From: CALDTK01 sp963837005
Lineage (GTDB): Bacteria > Bacteroidota > Bacteroidia > Chitinophagales > Saprospiraceae
Direction: 5' to 3'
DNA: 64,000 bases
NCBI GenBank assembly: GCA_963837005.1
Contig: CAWIMC010000017.1
Coordinates: 44,610-108,609 of the forward strand
Shown: positions 1 through 8,489 of the stretch, piece by piece
Position numbering within the stretch: position 1 is the stretch's first letter
Layout: the number at the start of each line of letters is the position of its first letter
Made by a program: the position numbers and the translations under genes
Notes under the pieces: generated by a model
What the model was told of the DNA's origin: nothing
Seen by the model: the letters and a program-made list of their open reading frames with translations, nothing else
Databases searched by the model: none

Positions 1-127
1 TTTGGGATAGGGCGTTCGGATCGGCGTCTCCGGTGGGGGCGTTGGGGCGGCAGCCGGGCAGGGTAGTGGCGAGGCCGGCACCGGCAGTACCGATGATGAG
101 GGTCTTGAGAGAGTCGCGGCGGTTCAT
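1..127 (-). CDS. Tat-type exported protein, partial (gluconate 2-dehydrogenase subunit 3-like?)
   Basis: Only the first 42 codons lie in the window; the gene runs off the left edge. The visible start reads MNRRDSLKTLIIGTAG, a twin-arginine-type signal (NRRDSLK followed by a hydrophobic stretch), with a possible lipobox-like LPGC soon after. It lies 74 bp downstream of the GMC oxidoreductase on the same strand. In Bacteroidota, GMC oxidoreductases are commonly paired with a small Tat-exported 'gluconate 2-dehydrogenase subunit 3' protein, so that is the favoured identity. It rests on position and signal peptide only; the domain itself is outside the window. Confidence 0.55.
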   Translation of the reverse strand, partial: MNRRDSLKTLIIGTAGAGLATTLPGCRPNAPTGDADPNALSQ

Positions 128-201
128 GTGGGAGAGGTATGGAAGTGAGGGAGACGGCGGCTTTGGGGAGGGGGCTGCTGCCGAGCAGCACGAAGCAACT
201 C

Positions 202-1929
202 TTAGATGTCTCGTTTCTTCAGGCTGTCGATGAGGTGTTCGGAGGCCCGCATGCTGAGGGCTAGGATGGTCCACGTGCAGTTTTTGTCGCCCTGCTGGAC
301 GATCGGGCCACCGTCCATGACGTAGACGTTGGGGGCATCGTGGAGGGCTTGGTAGGGCGTCGTCACCGAGCGGCGGGGGTTGTCGCCCATACGGGTGGTG
401 CCAACCTCGTGGATGATTTTGCCGGGCTTCTCGAGGCCGTAGTCGTTCTCTTTGGTGGCGGGCGTGCCGAGTACGTGACCGCCCATCGCTTCGGTAAGCT
501 GCGTGAAGGTCTCGCGCATGTGCTTGGCCTGGTTGATCTCGTAGTCGGACCACTTGTAGTTGAAGCGCAGCACGGGTATGCCGTACTCGTCCACCTTGTT
601 GGGGTCGATCTCGCAGAGGTTGTCCTCGCGGGCGATGCCCTCGCCACGTCCGCCAAAGCCCATCACCGCGCCGTAGTACTTGCGGACGTCCTTGCGCAAA
701 TTTTCGCCGTAGCTCCCCGTAGGCAGGCCGAAGTACTGGTTGAAGTCGCCGACGTTCCACCCGAAGCCGTAACTCGGGCGCTGCATCCCACCCCAGACCT
801 CGACGTGGTACCCGCGCGGGAAGTCGAGTTTGGAGTGGTCGCCCCACCACGGCGAGTAGACGTGCATCCCGCCGACGCCGTCCTCGTTGTAGCTCACGTC
901 ACGGTCCATAAGCGCCGGGATGAAGGCCGCCTGGCTCGCCCCCGTGGAGTCGTGCAGGAACTTGCCGACCATCCCTGAGGAGTTGCCCAGGCCATCGGGA
1001 TGCGTCGGACTTTTCGAGTTGAGTAAAATCCGCGCCGATGAGCAGGCCGAGGCCGCGAGCACGACCGTTTTGCCGCTAAGGCTATACTCCCGCCGCTCGT
1101 TGCGGTCAACGAAGACAACGCCGGTTGCTTTGCCGCTCGCGTCGGTGGTCACCTCGCGGACCATCGCATCGTTGTACAGGTCGATCTGGCCCTGGCCCGC
1201 TGCCATCGCCGGAATTACGAGGCAGCTCGACGCCGAAAAGTCAGCGTACACGTTGCACGAGCGCGAGCACTGGTTGCAGTAGTAGCACACCCCGCGGTCG
1301 TTGTTGATCTTCTTGGTGAGGATCGACAGGCGCGAGGGGATGACCGGGATGTTGGACGCCCGCGCCCCTTTAATGTAGAACAGTTCGTGCAGCCGGGGCT
1401 TCGGTGGCGGCAAGAAGAAGCCATCTGGATCGTTGGGGAGCCCTTCGTTCGTCCCGAAGACCCCGAGCAGTTTGTCGACGCGGTCGTAGTACGGCTTCAC
1501 GTCCTCGTAGCCGATGGGCCAGTTGTCGCCCAGTCCGTCGAAGTCTTTTTTCTTGAAGTCGCGCGGCCCGAACCGAAGGCTGATCCGCCCCCAGTGATTG
1601 GTGCGCCCCCCGAGCATCTGCGATCTGAACCAGTGAAACTCCGTGCCCTCGGCGGCGGTGTACGGCTGGCCCTCGATATCCCACCCGCCGTACGCCATAT
1701 CGAAGTCGCCAAACGGTCGGAACCGCGTGGATGCCCCTCGTCGCGGACTCTCGAACTCCCACTTCATCTGCGTGCGGGTGGTCGGGTCCTTCGGATCGAA
1801 GTAGGGCCCTGCCTCGACGACAGCGATGTTGAGGCCTGCCTCGGAGAGGATCTTGGTGGCCATCCCACCTCCGGCCCCCGAGCCGACGATGATGGCGTCG
1901 TAAACTTTCTTCGGTGCTTTGCTCTCCAT
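202..1929 (-). CDS. GMC family FAD-dependent oxidoreductase
   Basis: A 575-residue flavoprotein of the glucose-methanol-choline family, expected to oxidise a sugar, polyol or related alcohol. The N-terminal Rossmann FAD motif GSGAGGG lies at residues 16-22, followed by a conserved ExGP strand end (VVEAGPYF). GGRTNHWGR near residue 110 is the second family signature. A cysteine-rich stretch (CYYCNQCSRSC, about residues 210-225) is typical of the Bacteroidota gluconate dehydrogenase-like subgroup. The C-terminal GMC region has HEVGTTRMG and NVYVMDGGPIVQQG, with the usual catalytic His region near the end. It carries no signal peptide; export may depend on the Tat partner encoded just downstream. 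The substrate cannot be told from sequence. Confidence 0.93.
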   Translation of the reverse strand: MESKAPKKVYDAIIVGSGAGGGMATKILSEAGLNIAVVEAGPYFDPKDPTTRTQMKWEFESPRRGASTRFRPFGDFDMAYGGWDIEGQPYTAAEGTEFHWFRSQMLGGRTNHWGRISLRFGPRDFKKKDFDGLGDNWPIGYEDVKPYYDRVDKLLGVFGTNEGLPNDPDGFFLPPPKPRLHELFYIKGARASNIPVIPSRLSILTKKINNDRGVCYYCNQCSRSCNVYADFSASSCLVIPAMAAGQGQIDLYNDAMVREVTTDASGKATGVVFVDRNERREYSLSGKTVVLAASACSSARILLNSKSPTHPDGLGNSSGMVGKFLHDSTGASQAAFIPALMDRDVSYNEDGVGGMHVYSPWWGDHSKLDFPRGYHVEVWGGMQRPSYGFGWNVGDFNQYFGLPTGSYGENLRKDVRKYYGAVMGFGGRGEGIAREDNLCEIDPNKVDEYGIPVLRFNYKWSDYEINQAKHMRETFTQLTEAMGGHVLGTPATKENDYGLEKPGKIIHEVGTTRMGDNPRRSVTTPYQALHDAPNVYVMDGGPIVQQGDKNCTWTILALSMRASEHLIDSLKKRDI

Positions 1930-2212
1930 TTATTTTCAGAATCGTGTACCGCCAAATGTAGGGGTCGGCGGGTGGATCGGCCGTCATATTGTAGTGCGTT
2001 GCGAAGATTGGGCAAAGGGTGTTCTGCTTTCGTGGAGGCCTATCGGCTGCAGTAACTCGCGGTCCCCGACACGGTCGTCCGGCGGCAACGCATCGCCGTG
2101 GCGCTGGACTAGCTCGGGCGTGCCTACACGAGTAAAGTAAGGGGCTGTACGACGTGGCACTTCAGCAGCACGTTTCGGAGTTCCGGACCTTTGCGCCGCC
2201 ACTGGACTCGAG

Positions 2213-2500
2213 TTGTGTATTGAACCACTTTTCAGCGCGGGCGCACGTCAAGGGAGCCCTCGGAGCACCCTCGGAGACGCCCCGGATCTTTTCCTCGAAG
2301 GTCGACTGCACTACTTGCGGGCGCTGCTTGCCAAACGAAGCGAAGACCCTGCCAGCGCACGTACGCAGCTCATCGTGCTCACGGACCAAAGCCGCGCCAA
2401 CGGTGACTACGGTCTGTACCAGAACGTCGTGCTCGCGCTCGGCAGCAACCTGCTCGACGCAGACGAAGTCGATGCGCGCACGCGCACGACGATCGTGTAA
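2213..2500 (+). pseudogene. possible remnant of a TPR-like protein
   Basis: An open frame whose last about 65 codons look protein-like (LFLEGRLHYLRALLAKRSE, then a stretch resembling a tetratricopeptide helix pair) and use GC-rich third positions like neighbouring genes. There is no credible start and the upstream 200 bp are interrupted by stops in every frame; a short TPR-like patch (RRQRIAVALD, then a stop, then LGRAY) occurs at about 2085-2135. It may be the decayed 3' end of a larger gene. No function is assigned. Confidence 0.3.
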
Positions 2501-2650
2501 TCGCATACGCTTATCGAATTAGGACTAATTTGAAAGATAATCAGGTATTATGACCCCGTATGTGAACAAATGATAAATATTATCCTTGTTAGTAGTGTAA
2601 CACAGACACATTAACCCCAGCGCACTTAGCGCTCATAAAACATAATCGTT

Positions 2651-3070
2651 TTGAATACCGCAACCACCAACAACACTAACAACACAACACTCGCAAATAC
2701 GACCCCAAGGGTTCTGTCGAGTTCCAGCATCGTCGGCACGAACGTTCTCAATAAGAACAACGAATCGATCGGCGAGATCAAGGACCTCATGATTGACCTG
2801 CGCTCCGGCGATACCCAGTACGCCGTGCTCAGTTTCGGAGGCTTCCTCGGGATGGGTGACAAGCTCTTTGCCGTGCCGCTTGCGTCCTTTGACGTAGACA
2901 CGCACCGCGAGAAGTTCATCCTCGACATCGACAAGACCCGCCTCGAAAAGGCACCTGGGTTCGACAAGGACAACTGGCCATCGACGGCCGATAATACCTT
3001 CGTCGACAGCGTGTACTCGTTCTACGGCCAAAAGCGCCGCGTGTACAAGGCTGATCCCCGCCTGTCGTAA
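2651..3070 (+). CDS. PRC-barrel domain protein
   Basis: A 139-residue protein with one PRC-barrel domain at about residues 25-105: VGTNVLNKNNESIGEIKDL, then a strand-rich segment ending LFAVPLASFDVD. PRC-barrels are small beta-barrels found in photosynthetic reaction-centre H subunits, RimM and many stress or envelope proteins. The start is TTG at 2651, because an in-frame stop sits at 2636 and no ATG or GTG lies between. The first 18 residues are Asn/Thr-rich and low complexity. The 150 bp upstream are AT-rich compared with the rest of the window, consistent with a promoter, but no clear -33/-7 pair was found. Transcribed alone, followed by a stem-loop. Confidence 0.82.
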   Translation: MNTATTNNTNNTTLANTTPRVLSSSSIVGTNVLNKNNESIGEIKDLMIDLRSGDTQYAVLSFGGFLGMGDKLFAVPLASFDVDTHREKFILDIDKTRLEKAPGFDKDNWPSTADNTFVDSVYSFYGQKRRVYKADPRLS

Positions 3071-3100
3071 GCGATACCAACCCCTAACCAAAATTTGATG

Positions 3101-3131
3101 AGCGCCTACTGCGATCACGCAGCAGGCGCTT
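3101..3131 (+). terminator. stem-loop terminator after PRC-barrel gene
   Basis: GCGCCTACTGC and GCAGCAGGCGC pair as an 11-bp stem with one mismatch around a GATCAC loop, about 30 bp after the stop codon. The T-tract after it is weak (TTATCC), so termination efficiency is uncertain. Confidence 0.5.
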
Positions 3132-3249
3132 ATCCATGTAAGCTAAAGTAAGTTTAGCGTACGGCCACGAGCGCCTGTCCCTCATGTATGTGGGCTAGGC
3201 CGCCCGTGGCTTTTGTGGCTGACGGCAGCCCAGAAGCAGACCTTCGAGT

Positions 3250-3771
3250 TTACTCGAGGTAGATCTCGATACCCGCCTCGCCTGTGGGTACGAACCGCGC
3301 TACGGCACTACCCTCGTAAACGAGGCTGCCCAGCTCGAAGCTCCCGCGCTCACAGCACCGCGTATCCTCCCGTAGAGATTCCACGCGGATCGTGTCGACG
3401 TAGGTAAGGTCTCGCCAGCGGTACTCGATCAAGATCTGGTTGTCCAACCGATCCCCTTCGTCGGGACCGTAAGAGATGGCCTGTGCAATGTCCAGGCGCC
3501 CCGGACGTCCAGCGAGTATGTCGTTTTGTGATCCGACGTCGATGCGGACACCCGCTCCGTTCACTAACTGGTTACCTCCGCTCCTAACACTCAGCACTTG
3601 CACCGCCCCGGTCGTGTCGAGCGAGACATCGAGTACCGTTTCATCTGCGGCATCGAAGTAGATAATGGAGGGGAGGTTGTCAAAGTCCACACAACTGCTC
3701 ATAATGCCGCAACAGCCGCTCATTGTCAGGCTCGCTGCGAGCAGAAAGAGGACAGGAGACTTCGCGAGCAT
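3250..3771 (-). CDS. lipoprotein of unknown function
   Basis: A 173-residue protein with a clear signal peptide II: hydrophobic LFLLAASLTMSGC with the lipobox cysteine at about residue 20, directly followed by Cys-Gly. The mature part is beta-strand rich with a further cysteine pair (TRCCERG) near residue 140. No family was recognised. It is the only gene on this strand between the PRC-barrel gene and the divergent GNAT-nitrilase gene, with about 135 bp to the latter's start. Confidence 0.75.
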   Translation of the reverse strand: MLAKSPVLFLLAASLTMSGCCGIMSSCVDFDNLPSIIYFDAADETVLDVSLDTTGAVQVLSVRSGGNQLVNGAGVRIDVGSQNDILAGRPGRLDIAQAISYGPDEGDRLDNQILIEYRWRDLTYVDTIRVESLREDTRCCERGSFELGSLVYEGSAVARFVPTGEAGIEIYLE

Positions 3772-3908
3772 GTCGTGAGGGTTAGATGTGGCTCATCCCA
3801 GGCAGCCTGGACCGTCAAGCCAGCCGATGAGCACTTTCATCGTTTGAAGTGAGACATTCGCTGCCCGCTGATCCCACCTATTTCTCCATTTCACCGTTAC
3901 TACCACCT

Positions 3909-5480
3909 ATGGTCGAATCCCTCACCCCACTTGTACCTGCCCCTAGCAGCACCCAGAAAGTCGAACTTCGCCTCCTACAGATCGAGGATTACGCCGAGTT
4001 CCGCGTCGCCGCCCAGGAGGCTTATCACGACCTCGACCAGGGCTCCTGGGAGGAGCACAGTATCGCGAAGCTCATCGAGCTCTTTCCCGAAGGTCAGGCT
4101 ATCGTGACGGTAAACGGCGAGATCGCCGGGGCAGCCCTCACGCTCCGGGTTGAATCCAAGTTCGCAGATATCGCCCACACCTACCGCCAGGTGACCGGCA
4201 ACTATACCTTCAGCACCCACGACCCCGACGCCGAGTGGCTCTACGGCATCGACATATTCATCAAGCCGGACTACCGCGGGATGCGCCTCGGACGTCGCCT
4301 CTACGACTATCGTAAGGAGGTCGCTGAGAAACTCAACCTCCGCGGGATCGCCTTCGGTGGCCGCCTCCCCAACTACACCGCCCACGCCGACGAGTACACC
4401 GCCCGCGAGTACATCGACGCGGTGCGCCACCGGGAGATCCACGACCCGGTACTCAACTTCCAGCTGTCCAACGACTTCAACGTCCGCCGTATCCTGAAGG
4501 GCTACCTCGCCGGTGACAAGTCGAGCAAGGAGTACGCCGCTCTGCTGGTCTGGGACAACATCTACTACGAGGCCACCGTCGCCGACAAGCCCTTACAGGA
4601 GGCCAAGTCGGTGATCCGTCTCGGCCTAGTTCAGTGGCAGATGCGCCCGTACCGCCGCTTCGAGGACCTCATTGAGCAGGTCGAGTACTTCGTGGACGCG
4701 GTGAGCGACTACCGCTGCGACTTTGTGCTCTTCCCAGAGTTCTTCAATGCGCCGCTGATGTCGGCGTACAATCACTTGTCGAGTTCGGAGGCCGTGCGGC
4801 ACCTTGCGGAGTACACGCTGCCGCTCAAGGACAAGTTTGCAGAATTCGCGGTGAGCTACAACATCAACATCATCACCGGATCAATGCCGGAGTTGGGCGA
4901 GGACGGCATCTTAAAGAACGTCGGCTATCTGTGCCGCCGCGATGGCACCACCGAGCGCTTCGAGAAGATCCACGTCACGCCAGACGAGACCACCGCCTGG
5001 GGAATGCGCGGTGGCAACAAGGTCCAAACTTTCGACACCGACGCCGGCCGCATAGGGGTGCTGATCTGCTACGACTCTGAGTTCCCGGAGCTCTCGCGCC
5101 TCCTGGCCGCCGAAGGCATGCAAATCCTCTTCGTGCCCTTCCTCACCGATACGCAGAACGGCTACTCCCGCGTGCGACACTGCTCGCAGGCGCGCGCCAT
5201 CGAGAACGAGTGCTACGTAGCGATCGCTGGCTCGGTAGGCAACCTCCCGAAGGTCCACAATATGGACATGCAGTACGCGCAGTCGGTCGTCTTCACGCCC
5301 TGCGACTTTGCCTTTCCGAACAATGGCGTCAAGGCCGAGGCCACGCCCAATACCGAGATGATTTTGGTGGCGGACGTTGACCTGGATTTGCTGAAGACAC
5401 TGCACGAGCGGGGCGCAGTGCGCAACCTCAAGGATCGCCGCGAGGATGTCTACCAGGTAAAGCGGATGCCGCAGAAATAA
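3909..5480 (+). CDS. GNAT acetyltransferase-nitrilase fusion protein
   Basis: A two-domain protein of about 523 residues. Residues 15-225 form a GNAT N-acetyltransferase domain (GIDIFIKPDYRGMRLGRRLY carries the acetyl-CoA loop pattern RxxxxGRRLY). Residues 235-515 form a carbon-nitrogen hydrolase (nitrilase superfamily) domain with the Glu-Lys-Cys triad visible as FPEFFN, FEKIHVTP and LICYDSEFPE. This fusion is a known conserved architecture ('bifunctional GNAT/carbon-nitrogen hydrolase'); substrate unknown, plausibly an amide or acyl-amine. The frame is open from a GTG at 3849, but the ATG at 3909 is preferred because the intervening 20 residues are not family-like. It stands alone, with no operon partners. 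Confidence 0.9.
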   Translation: MVESLTPLVPAPSSTQKVELRLLQIEDYAEFRVAAQEAYHDLDQGSWEEHSIAKLIELFPEGQAIVTVNGEIAGAALTLRVESKFADIAHTYRQVTGNYTFSTHDPDAEWLYGIDIFIKPDYRGMRLGRRLYDYRKEVAEKLNLRGIAFGGRLPNYTAHADEYTAREYIDAVRHREIHDPVLNFQLSNDFNVRRILKGYLAGDKSSKEYAALLVWDNIYYEATVADKPLQEAKSVIRLGLVQWQMRPYRRFEDLIEQVEYFVDAVSDYRCDFVLFPEFFNAPLMSAYNHLSSSEAVRHLAEYTLPLKDKFAEFAVSYNINIITGSMPELGEDGILKNVGYLCRRDGTTERFEKIHVTPDETTAWGMRGGNKVQTFDTDAGRIGVLICYDSEFPELSRLLAAEGMQILFVPFLTDTQNGYSRVRHCSQARAIENECYVAIAGSVGNLPKVHNMDMQYAQSVVFTPCDFAFPNNGVKAEATPNTEMILVADVDLDLLKTLHERGAVRNLKDRREDVYQVKRMPQK

Positions 5481-5696
5481 GCGCGCGGGTGTAGATTTAG
5501 CAGCGCGTCTGTTTGACGCTATTGTTTCCGTGTTGCCGGGACGAGCGGGGGGGGACTTGCTACCGTCTCTTCGTTCGTGTCTGGGGACGTCGGCGTTTGC
5601 TTCGTTGATGTGGTTCCGCTTGCGCGCTCGAGTTGCGAGGAGTGGTCGGGCGCTAACGGTAAGCTCGATCGTCTGAGTTCCCACCGGGGCTTCCGA

Positions 5697-6500
5697 TCAA
5701 CGCTTGCGAAAAAGCCACACGTCCTGGGGTAAGCTCTTACCCAGTTCAGGGGTAAGCTCGAGGTGCTCGAGGATTTCCAGGTCTCGAAAGAGTTGGCGCA
5801 CGAAGGCCGGGGGATGATACGCAGCATAGGTCCGGTGGCCTTCTGTCGTGTTGCCTTTGGTGACCAAATCGCCGGCATCGTAGGTTTGCTGCTCGGCTTT
5901 GCTCAGTTTGGAGCGATAGTTTTTGCCATGAAGCGTAAGGAGGAGGACACCCCCCGGACTCAACACGCGCGTCAGTTCGTCCCGCCAGTCGTAATGCGAC
6001 TGGGCCGAAAGGTGAGTGAAGATCGAGATCCCATAAATGGCATCCATTTGTCCGTCGCTGTAGGGCAGCTTGGCGGCGAGCCCATTCAGATTAAACGCGA
6101 TGCCCGTGAGATTGGCCTCGCACCAGGCAATCGAAGCTGGATTATAGTCCGTTCCGTAGTAGCGGTTGGTAGGACCTAGTACCGCAGGCATATGCCGCAG
6201 AAGGCGCCCCGGACCGCAGCCCCAGTCTAGCACATTTTTATGCGCTACTTTCGAGTGTCGCGAGAGATGGTCTGCTACCCATTCGGCCGCTTCGAGCCCA
6301 CCCTCGTAGTACTTGCGGTAGCTCGATTGAAACGACTCATACAAGAGGTAATCTGGCGGCAGTGAAACCGAAGGATTTGCACGGGAGAATGCATTGTTTA
6401 GGCTGGCATTGCGGTACTGCGCTAAGCGAAAACGCGCCATGTCCATTGCTTCTATGAGGCCCAATGTCCGAAGTGCGTTGGAGAGCGTACCCTTAGTCAA
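5697..6500 (-). CDS. class I SAM-dependent methyltransferase
   Basis: A 267-residue protein with a central Rossmann methyltransferase fold. Motif I is NVLDWGCGPGRLLRH (about residues 88-102), followed by the acidic strand YYGTDYN and the motif-IV-like YSDGQMDAIYGISIFTHL. The pattern fits methyltransferase type 11/25 enzymes that act on small molecules or glycans. The N-terminal 80 residues are helical and may recognise the substrate. The gene lies 78 bp downstream of pgl on the same strand, so both may share a transcript, though no functional link is evident. Confidence 0.85.
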   Translation of the reverse strand: MTKGTLSNALRTLGLIEAMDMARFRLAQYRNASLNNAFSRANPSVSLPPDYLLYESFQSSYRKYYEGGLEAAEWVADHLSRHSKVAHKNVLDWGCGPGRLLRHMPAVLGPTNRYYGTDYNPASIAWCEANLTGIAFNLNGLAAKLPYSDGQMDAIYGISIFTHLSAQSHYDWRDELTRVLSPGGVLLLTLHGKNYRSKLSKAEQQTYDAGDLVTKGNTTEGHRTYAAYHPPAFVRQLFRDLEILEHLELTPELGKSLPQDVWLFRKR

Positions 6501-6578
6501 GGCGCGAAGGTATGCTCGGCGAGTGCGCCCACCGGCGGGCAGCCACTCATGCTCCGGTTGTACCCGCGGGCTGTCCGC

Positions 6579-7301
6579 CTAGTCTTGCAGGTCCAAGTCC
6601 GTCCACACCACCGTCTGCTCGCGGCCGCGCACGTAGCGTACGGGAAGCGCGTCGTCGTTTTGGCGAAAGCCGTCTACGGCCTCCCGCTTGCTGCTGCCGA
6701 AGGGCAACAAGTACACCACGGCGCTCTGGTTGATAAAGGGCAGCGTGAAGGTGTAGCGCTCGGCCGGGGGCTTGGGGCTGTCGGCGATGAAGGCGACCGG
6801 GTCGGGGCGATCTTCGGCGAGGGTGCGCCAGGGCTGGTGCGCCGGGAAGAGGCTGGCGATATGCCCGTCGGGTCCGACGCCGAGCAGCGTGAGATCGAGG
6901 CCGCGTTCGGTGAGTCCGGCTTTCGCCAAAACCTGTCGCATGTGTTCGAGGGCGTCCTTTGGTTGTTGGTCGGTGCGCCAGGGGTGGAGGCGGTCGCGGT
7001 CGAGGGGAAGGCCGTCGAGGAGCGCCTTGCAGGTCTGCATGTTGGAGTCCGCGTGGTCGGGGGGGACGTTGCGCTCGTCACCGAGGAAAACGTGAACGCG
7101 GCTCCAGTCGATGGCCTCGGCGGAGTCGCGGACCCAGGCGTCATACACAGGACCCGGCGCAGAGCCTCCAGTGAGGGCCAGGCCCGCCGATCCGTGTGCG
7201 GCGATGGCGCGGCGGAGGACTTCGACGCCTTCGGCGGCGATCATGGGGGCCGCATCGGCGGCGGAAGGGTAGTGGCGGTAGCTGGGGGTAGGGGCGTGCA
7301 T
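6579..7301 (-). CDS. pgl: 6-phosphogluconolactonase
   Basis: A 240-residue enzyme of the SugarP isomerase-like/glucosamine-6-phosphate deaminase fold that hydrolyses 6-phosphogluconolactone in the oxidative pentose phosphate pathway. Diagnostic motifs are LALTGGSAPG near residue 42, VFLGDERNVPPDHADSN near residue 70-86 and GVGPDGHIASLFP near residue 142, the last being the PGL signature (DGHxASLFP). The length matches bacterial DevB/Pgl. No zwf or gnd is adjacent in this window. Two copies of the dispersed GTTTT-hairpin motif lie inside, encoding VLAKAG and GFRQND in different frames and orientations. Confidence 0.93.
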   Translation of the reverse strand: MHAPTPSYRHYPSAADAAPMIAAEGVEVLRRAIAAHGSAGLALTGGSAPGPVYDAWVRDSAEAIDWSRVHVFLGDERNVPPDHADSNMQTCKALLDGLPLDRDRLHPWRTDQQPKDALEHMRQVLAKAGLTERGLDLTLLGVGPDGHIASLFPAHQPWRTLAEDRPDPVAFIADSPKPPAERYTFTLPFINQSAVVYLLPFGSSKREAVDGFRQNDDALPVRYVRGREQTVVWTDLDLQD

Positions 7302-7368
7302 GGGGCTGGTTTGGGTGTCGCAAGTAAGCTACCCGAGGCCACACGCGAAGGCGAATAGTGCAGCAAAC

Positions 7369-7920
7369 TCACACCGTGCCAGCAACCGCTGAGACGATCA
7401 ACACGATGCTGAGGAGAGTAAGGACGCCTCCGATGATGAGTCCGGCCAAGGCCATGTTGCGACGGCCGTAGAGCTCTGGGTAGCGGTTCGCCCTGGTGAG
7501 TCCAATGGCGCTGAACACCACGCCCGCCAGAGGTCCCAAGAAGCTAGTGAACAAAAAAGATAAGCTCAGGACGAAACCCGCGACGGCCATGCCGTTCGGG
7601 GCTTGGTATCGGTCTCTCGGAACGAGAACGGAGCAAAGCGCATCCTTGGCGAGCCCGAACCCATCGCGGAAGTGACCGCCGACGCGCGACAGGACCCCTG
7701 TGCGACGATGCACTCGATTGCTCGTAATGTGCTCTTGGCTCGGAGCTGTCGTTTGGAGCGGCGCAGGTGTCACTGTAACCCTACCTACGGCAGCATGCTC
7801 GCTGATTAAATTCGAGCTACTAATATCGGTGGGCATCGGCGCTGACACTGCAAGTACTCCTGAGAGGGGGGCGAGGCAGGCAAGTCCGAGAACAAAGGTG
7901 AGGGCTCGTATCATCGTCAC
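7369..7920 (-). CDS. DUF4190-like membrane protein
   Basis: A 183-residue protein with an N-terminal signal or anchor (ALTFVLGLACLAPL), a polar middle and a C-terminal pair of hydrophobic helices. The pattern NGMAVAGFVLSL ... GVVFSAIGLTRA ... RNMALAGLIIGG is the DUF4190 signature. DUF4190 proteins are small bacterial membrane proteins of unknown role. The extra N-terminal signal-like segment is longer than the minimal family member. It sits between pgl and the divergent thioesterase gene. Confidence 0.72.
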   Translation of the reverse strand: MTMIRALTFVLGLACLAPLSGVLAVSAPMPTDISSSNLISEHAAVGRVTVTPAPLQTTAPSQEHITSNRVHRRTGVLSRVGGHFRDGFGLAKDALCSVLVPRDRYQAPNGMAVAGFVLSLSFLFTSFLGPLAGVVFSAIGLTRANRYPELYGRRNMALAGLIIGGVLTLLSIVLIVSAVAGTV

Positions 7921-8058
7921 AAAATAAACGGTTCGAAAGCCTTAACGCTGCTTATTCTTCTCCCCTATCAATCGATCCAACATGCTACTGCTGTATGCCT
8001 CGACGGGCAGCCCTTGGAAGTACCCAGCAGCCGACATCCAAACCGTTACTTCGCCCCC

Positions 8059-8439
8059 GTGACCCACTCCTATACTCTCCAACTCCGCTATAACGACACC
8101 GACGCCCTCGGCCACGTCAACAACGCCCTTTATGCGACCTATGCCGAGACTGCCCGGATCGCCTTTTTCCGCGAGGTCGGCGTCCCGGTAGAAAACCTGA
8201 TTCTCGCCCGGCTCGAGATCGACTACCGGCAGCAGATGCGTTTTGGCGAAAGCCCCACCGTCGAAAGCTACATCACGAAGATCGGCAACACGAGCGTCGG
8301 GGTGGGGCACAGCCTCTTGGTGGACGGGCGGACCGTGGCCCAGATGGAGACGGTCGTGGTGTACTTCGACTACGACGCCGAGGCCCCAACGCGCGTCCCG
8401 GATACGGCGCGGGCGGCGCTGGAGCGCTACATGTTGTGA
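8059..8439 (+). CDS. acyl-CoA thioesterase (4HBT hot-dog family)
   Basis: A single hot-dog domain of 126 residues. The signature YNDTDALGHVNNALY carries the catalytic Asp of 4-hydroxybenzoyl-CoA/YbgC-type thioesterases, followed by FREVGVP and the central-helix downstream strands LARLEIDYRQQM. It should hydrolyse acyl-CoA thioesters in the cytoplasm. GTG at 8059 gives the usual family N-terminus; an in-frame TTG at 8014 would add 15 unusual residues and is less likely. One exact copy of the dispersed hairpin motif (8240-8253) encodes RFGES. The next gene starts 50 bp downstream on the same strand. Confidence 0.85.
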   Translation: MTHSYTLQLRYNDTDALGHVNNALYATYAETARIAFFREVGVPVENLILARLEIDYRQQMRFGESPTVESYITKIGNTSVGVGHSLLVDGRTVAQMETVVVYFDYDAEAPTRVPDTARAALERYML

Positions 8440-8489
8440 GTTTAGGAGGCGGTTCGAGATTTGTTAGCCCAACTTAACTTTGTCGGGCG

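Noticed and set aside
5481..5696. Possible small gene or RNA between the GNAT-nitrilase and methyltransferase genes
   Set aside because: No frame, start or stem-loop stands out in these 216 bp; the two genes converge here.
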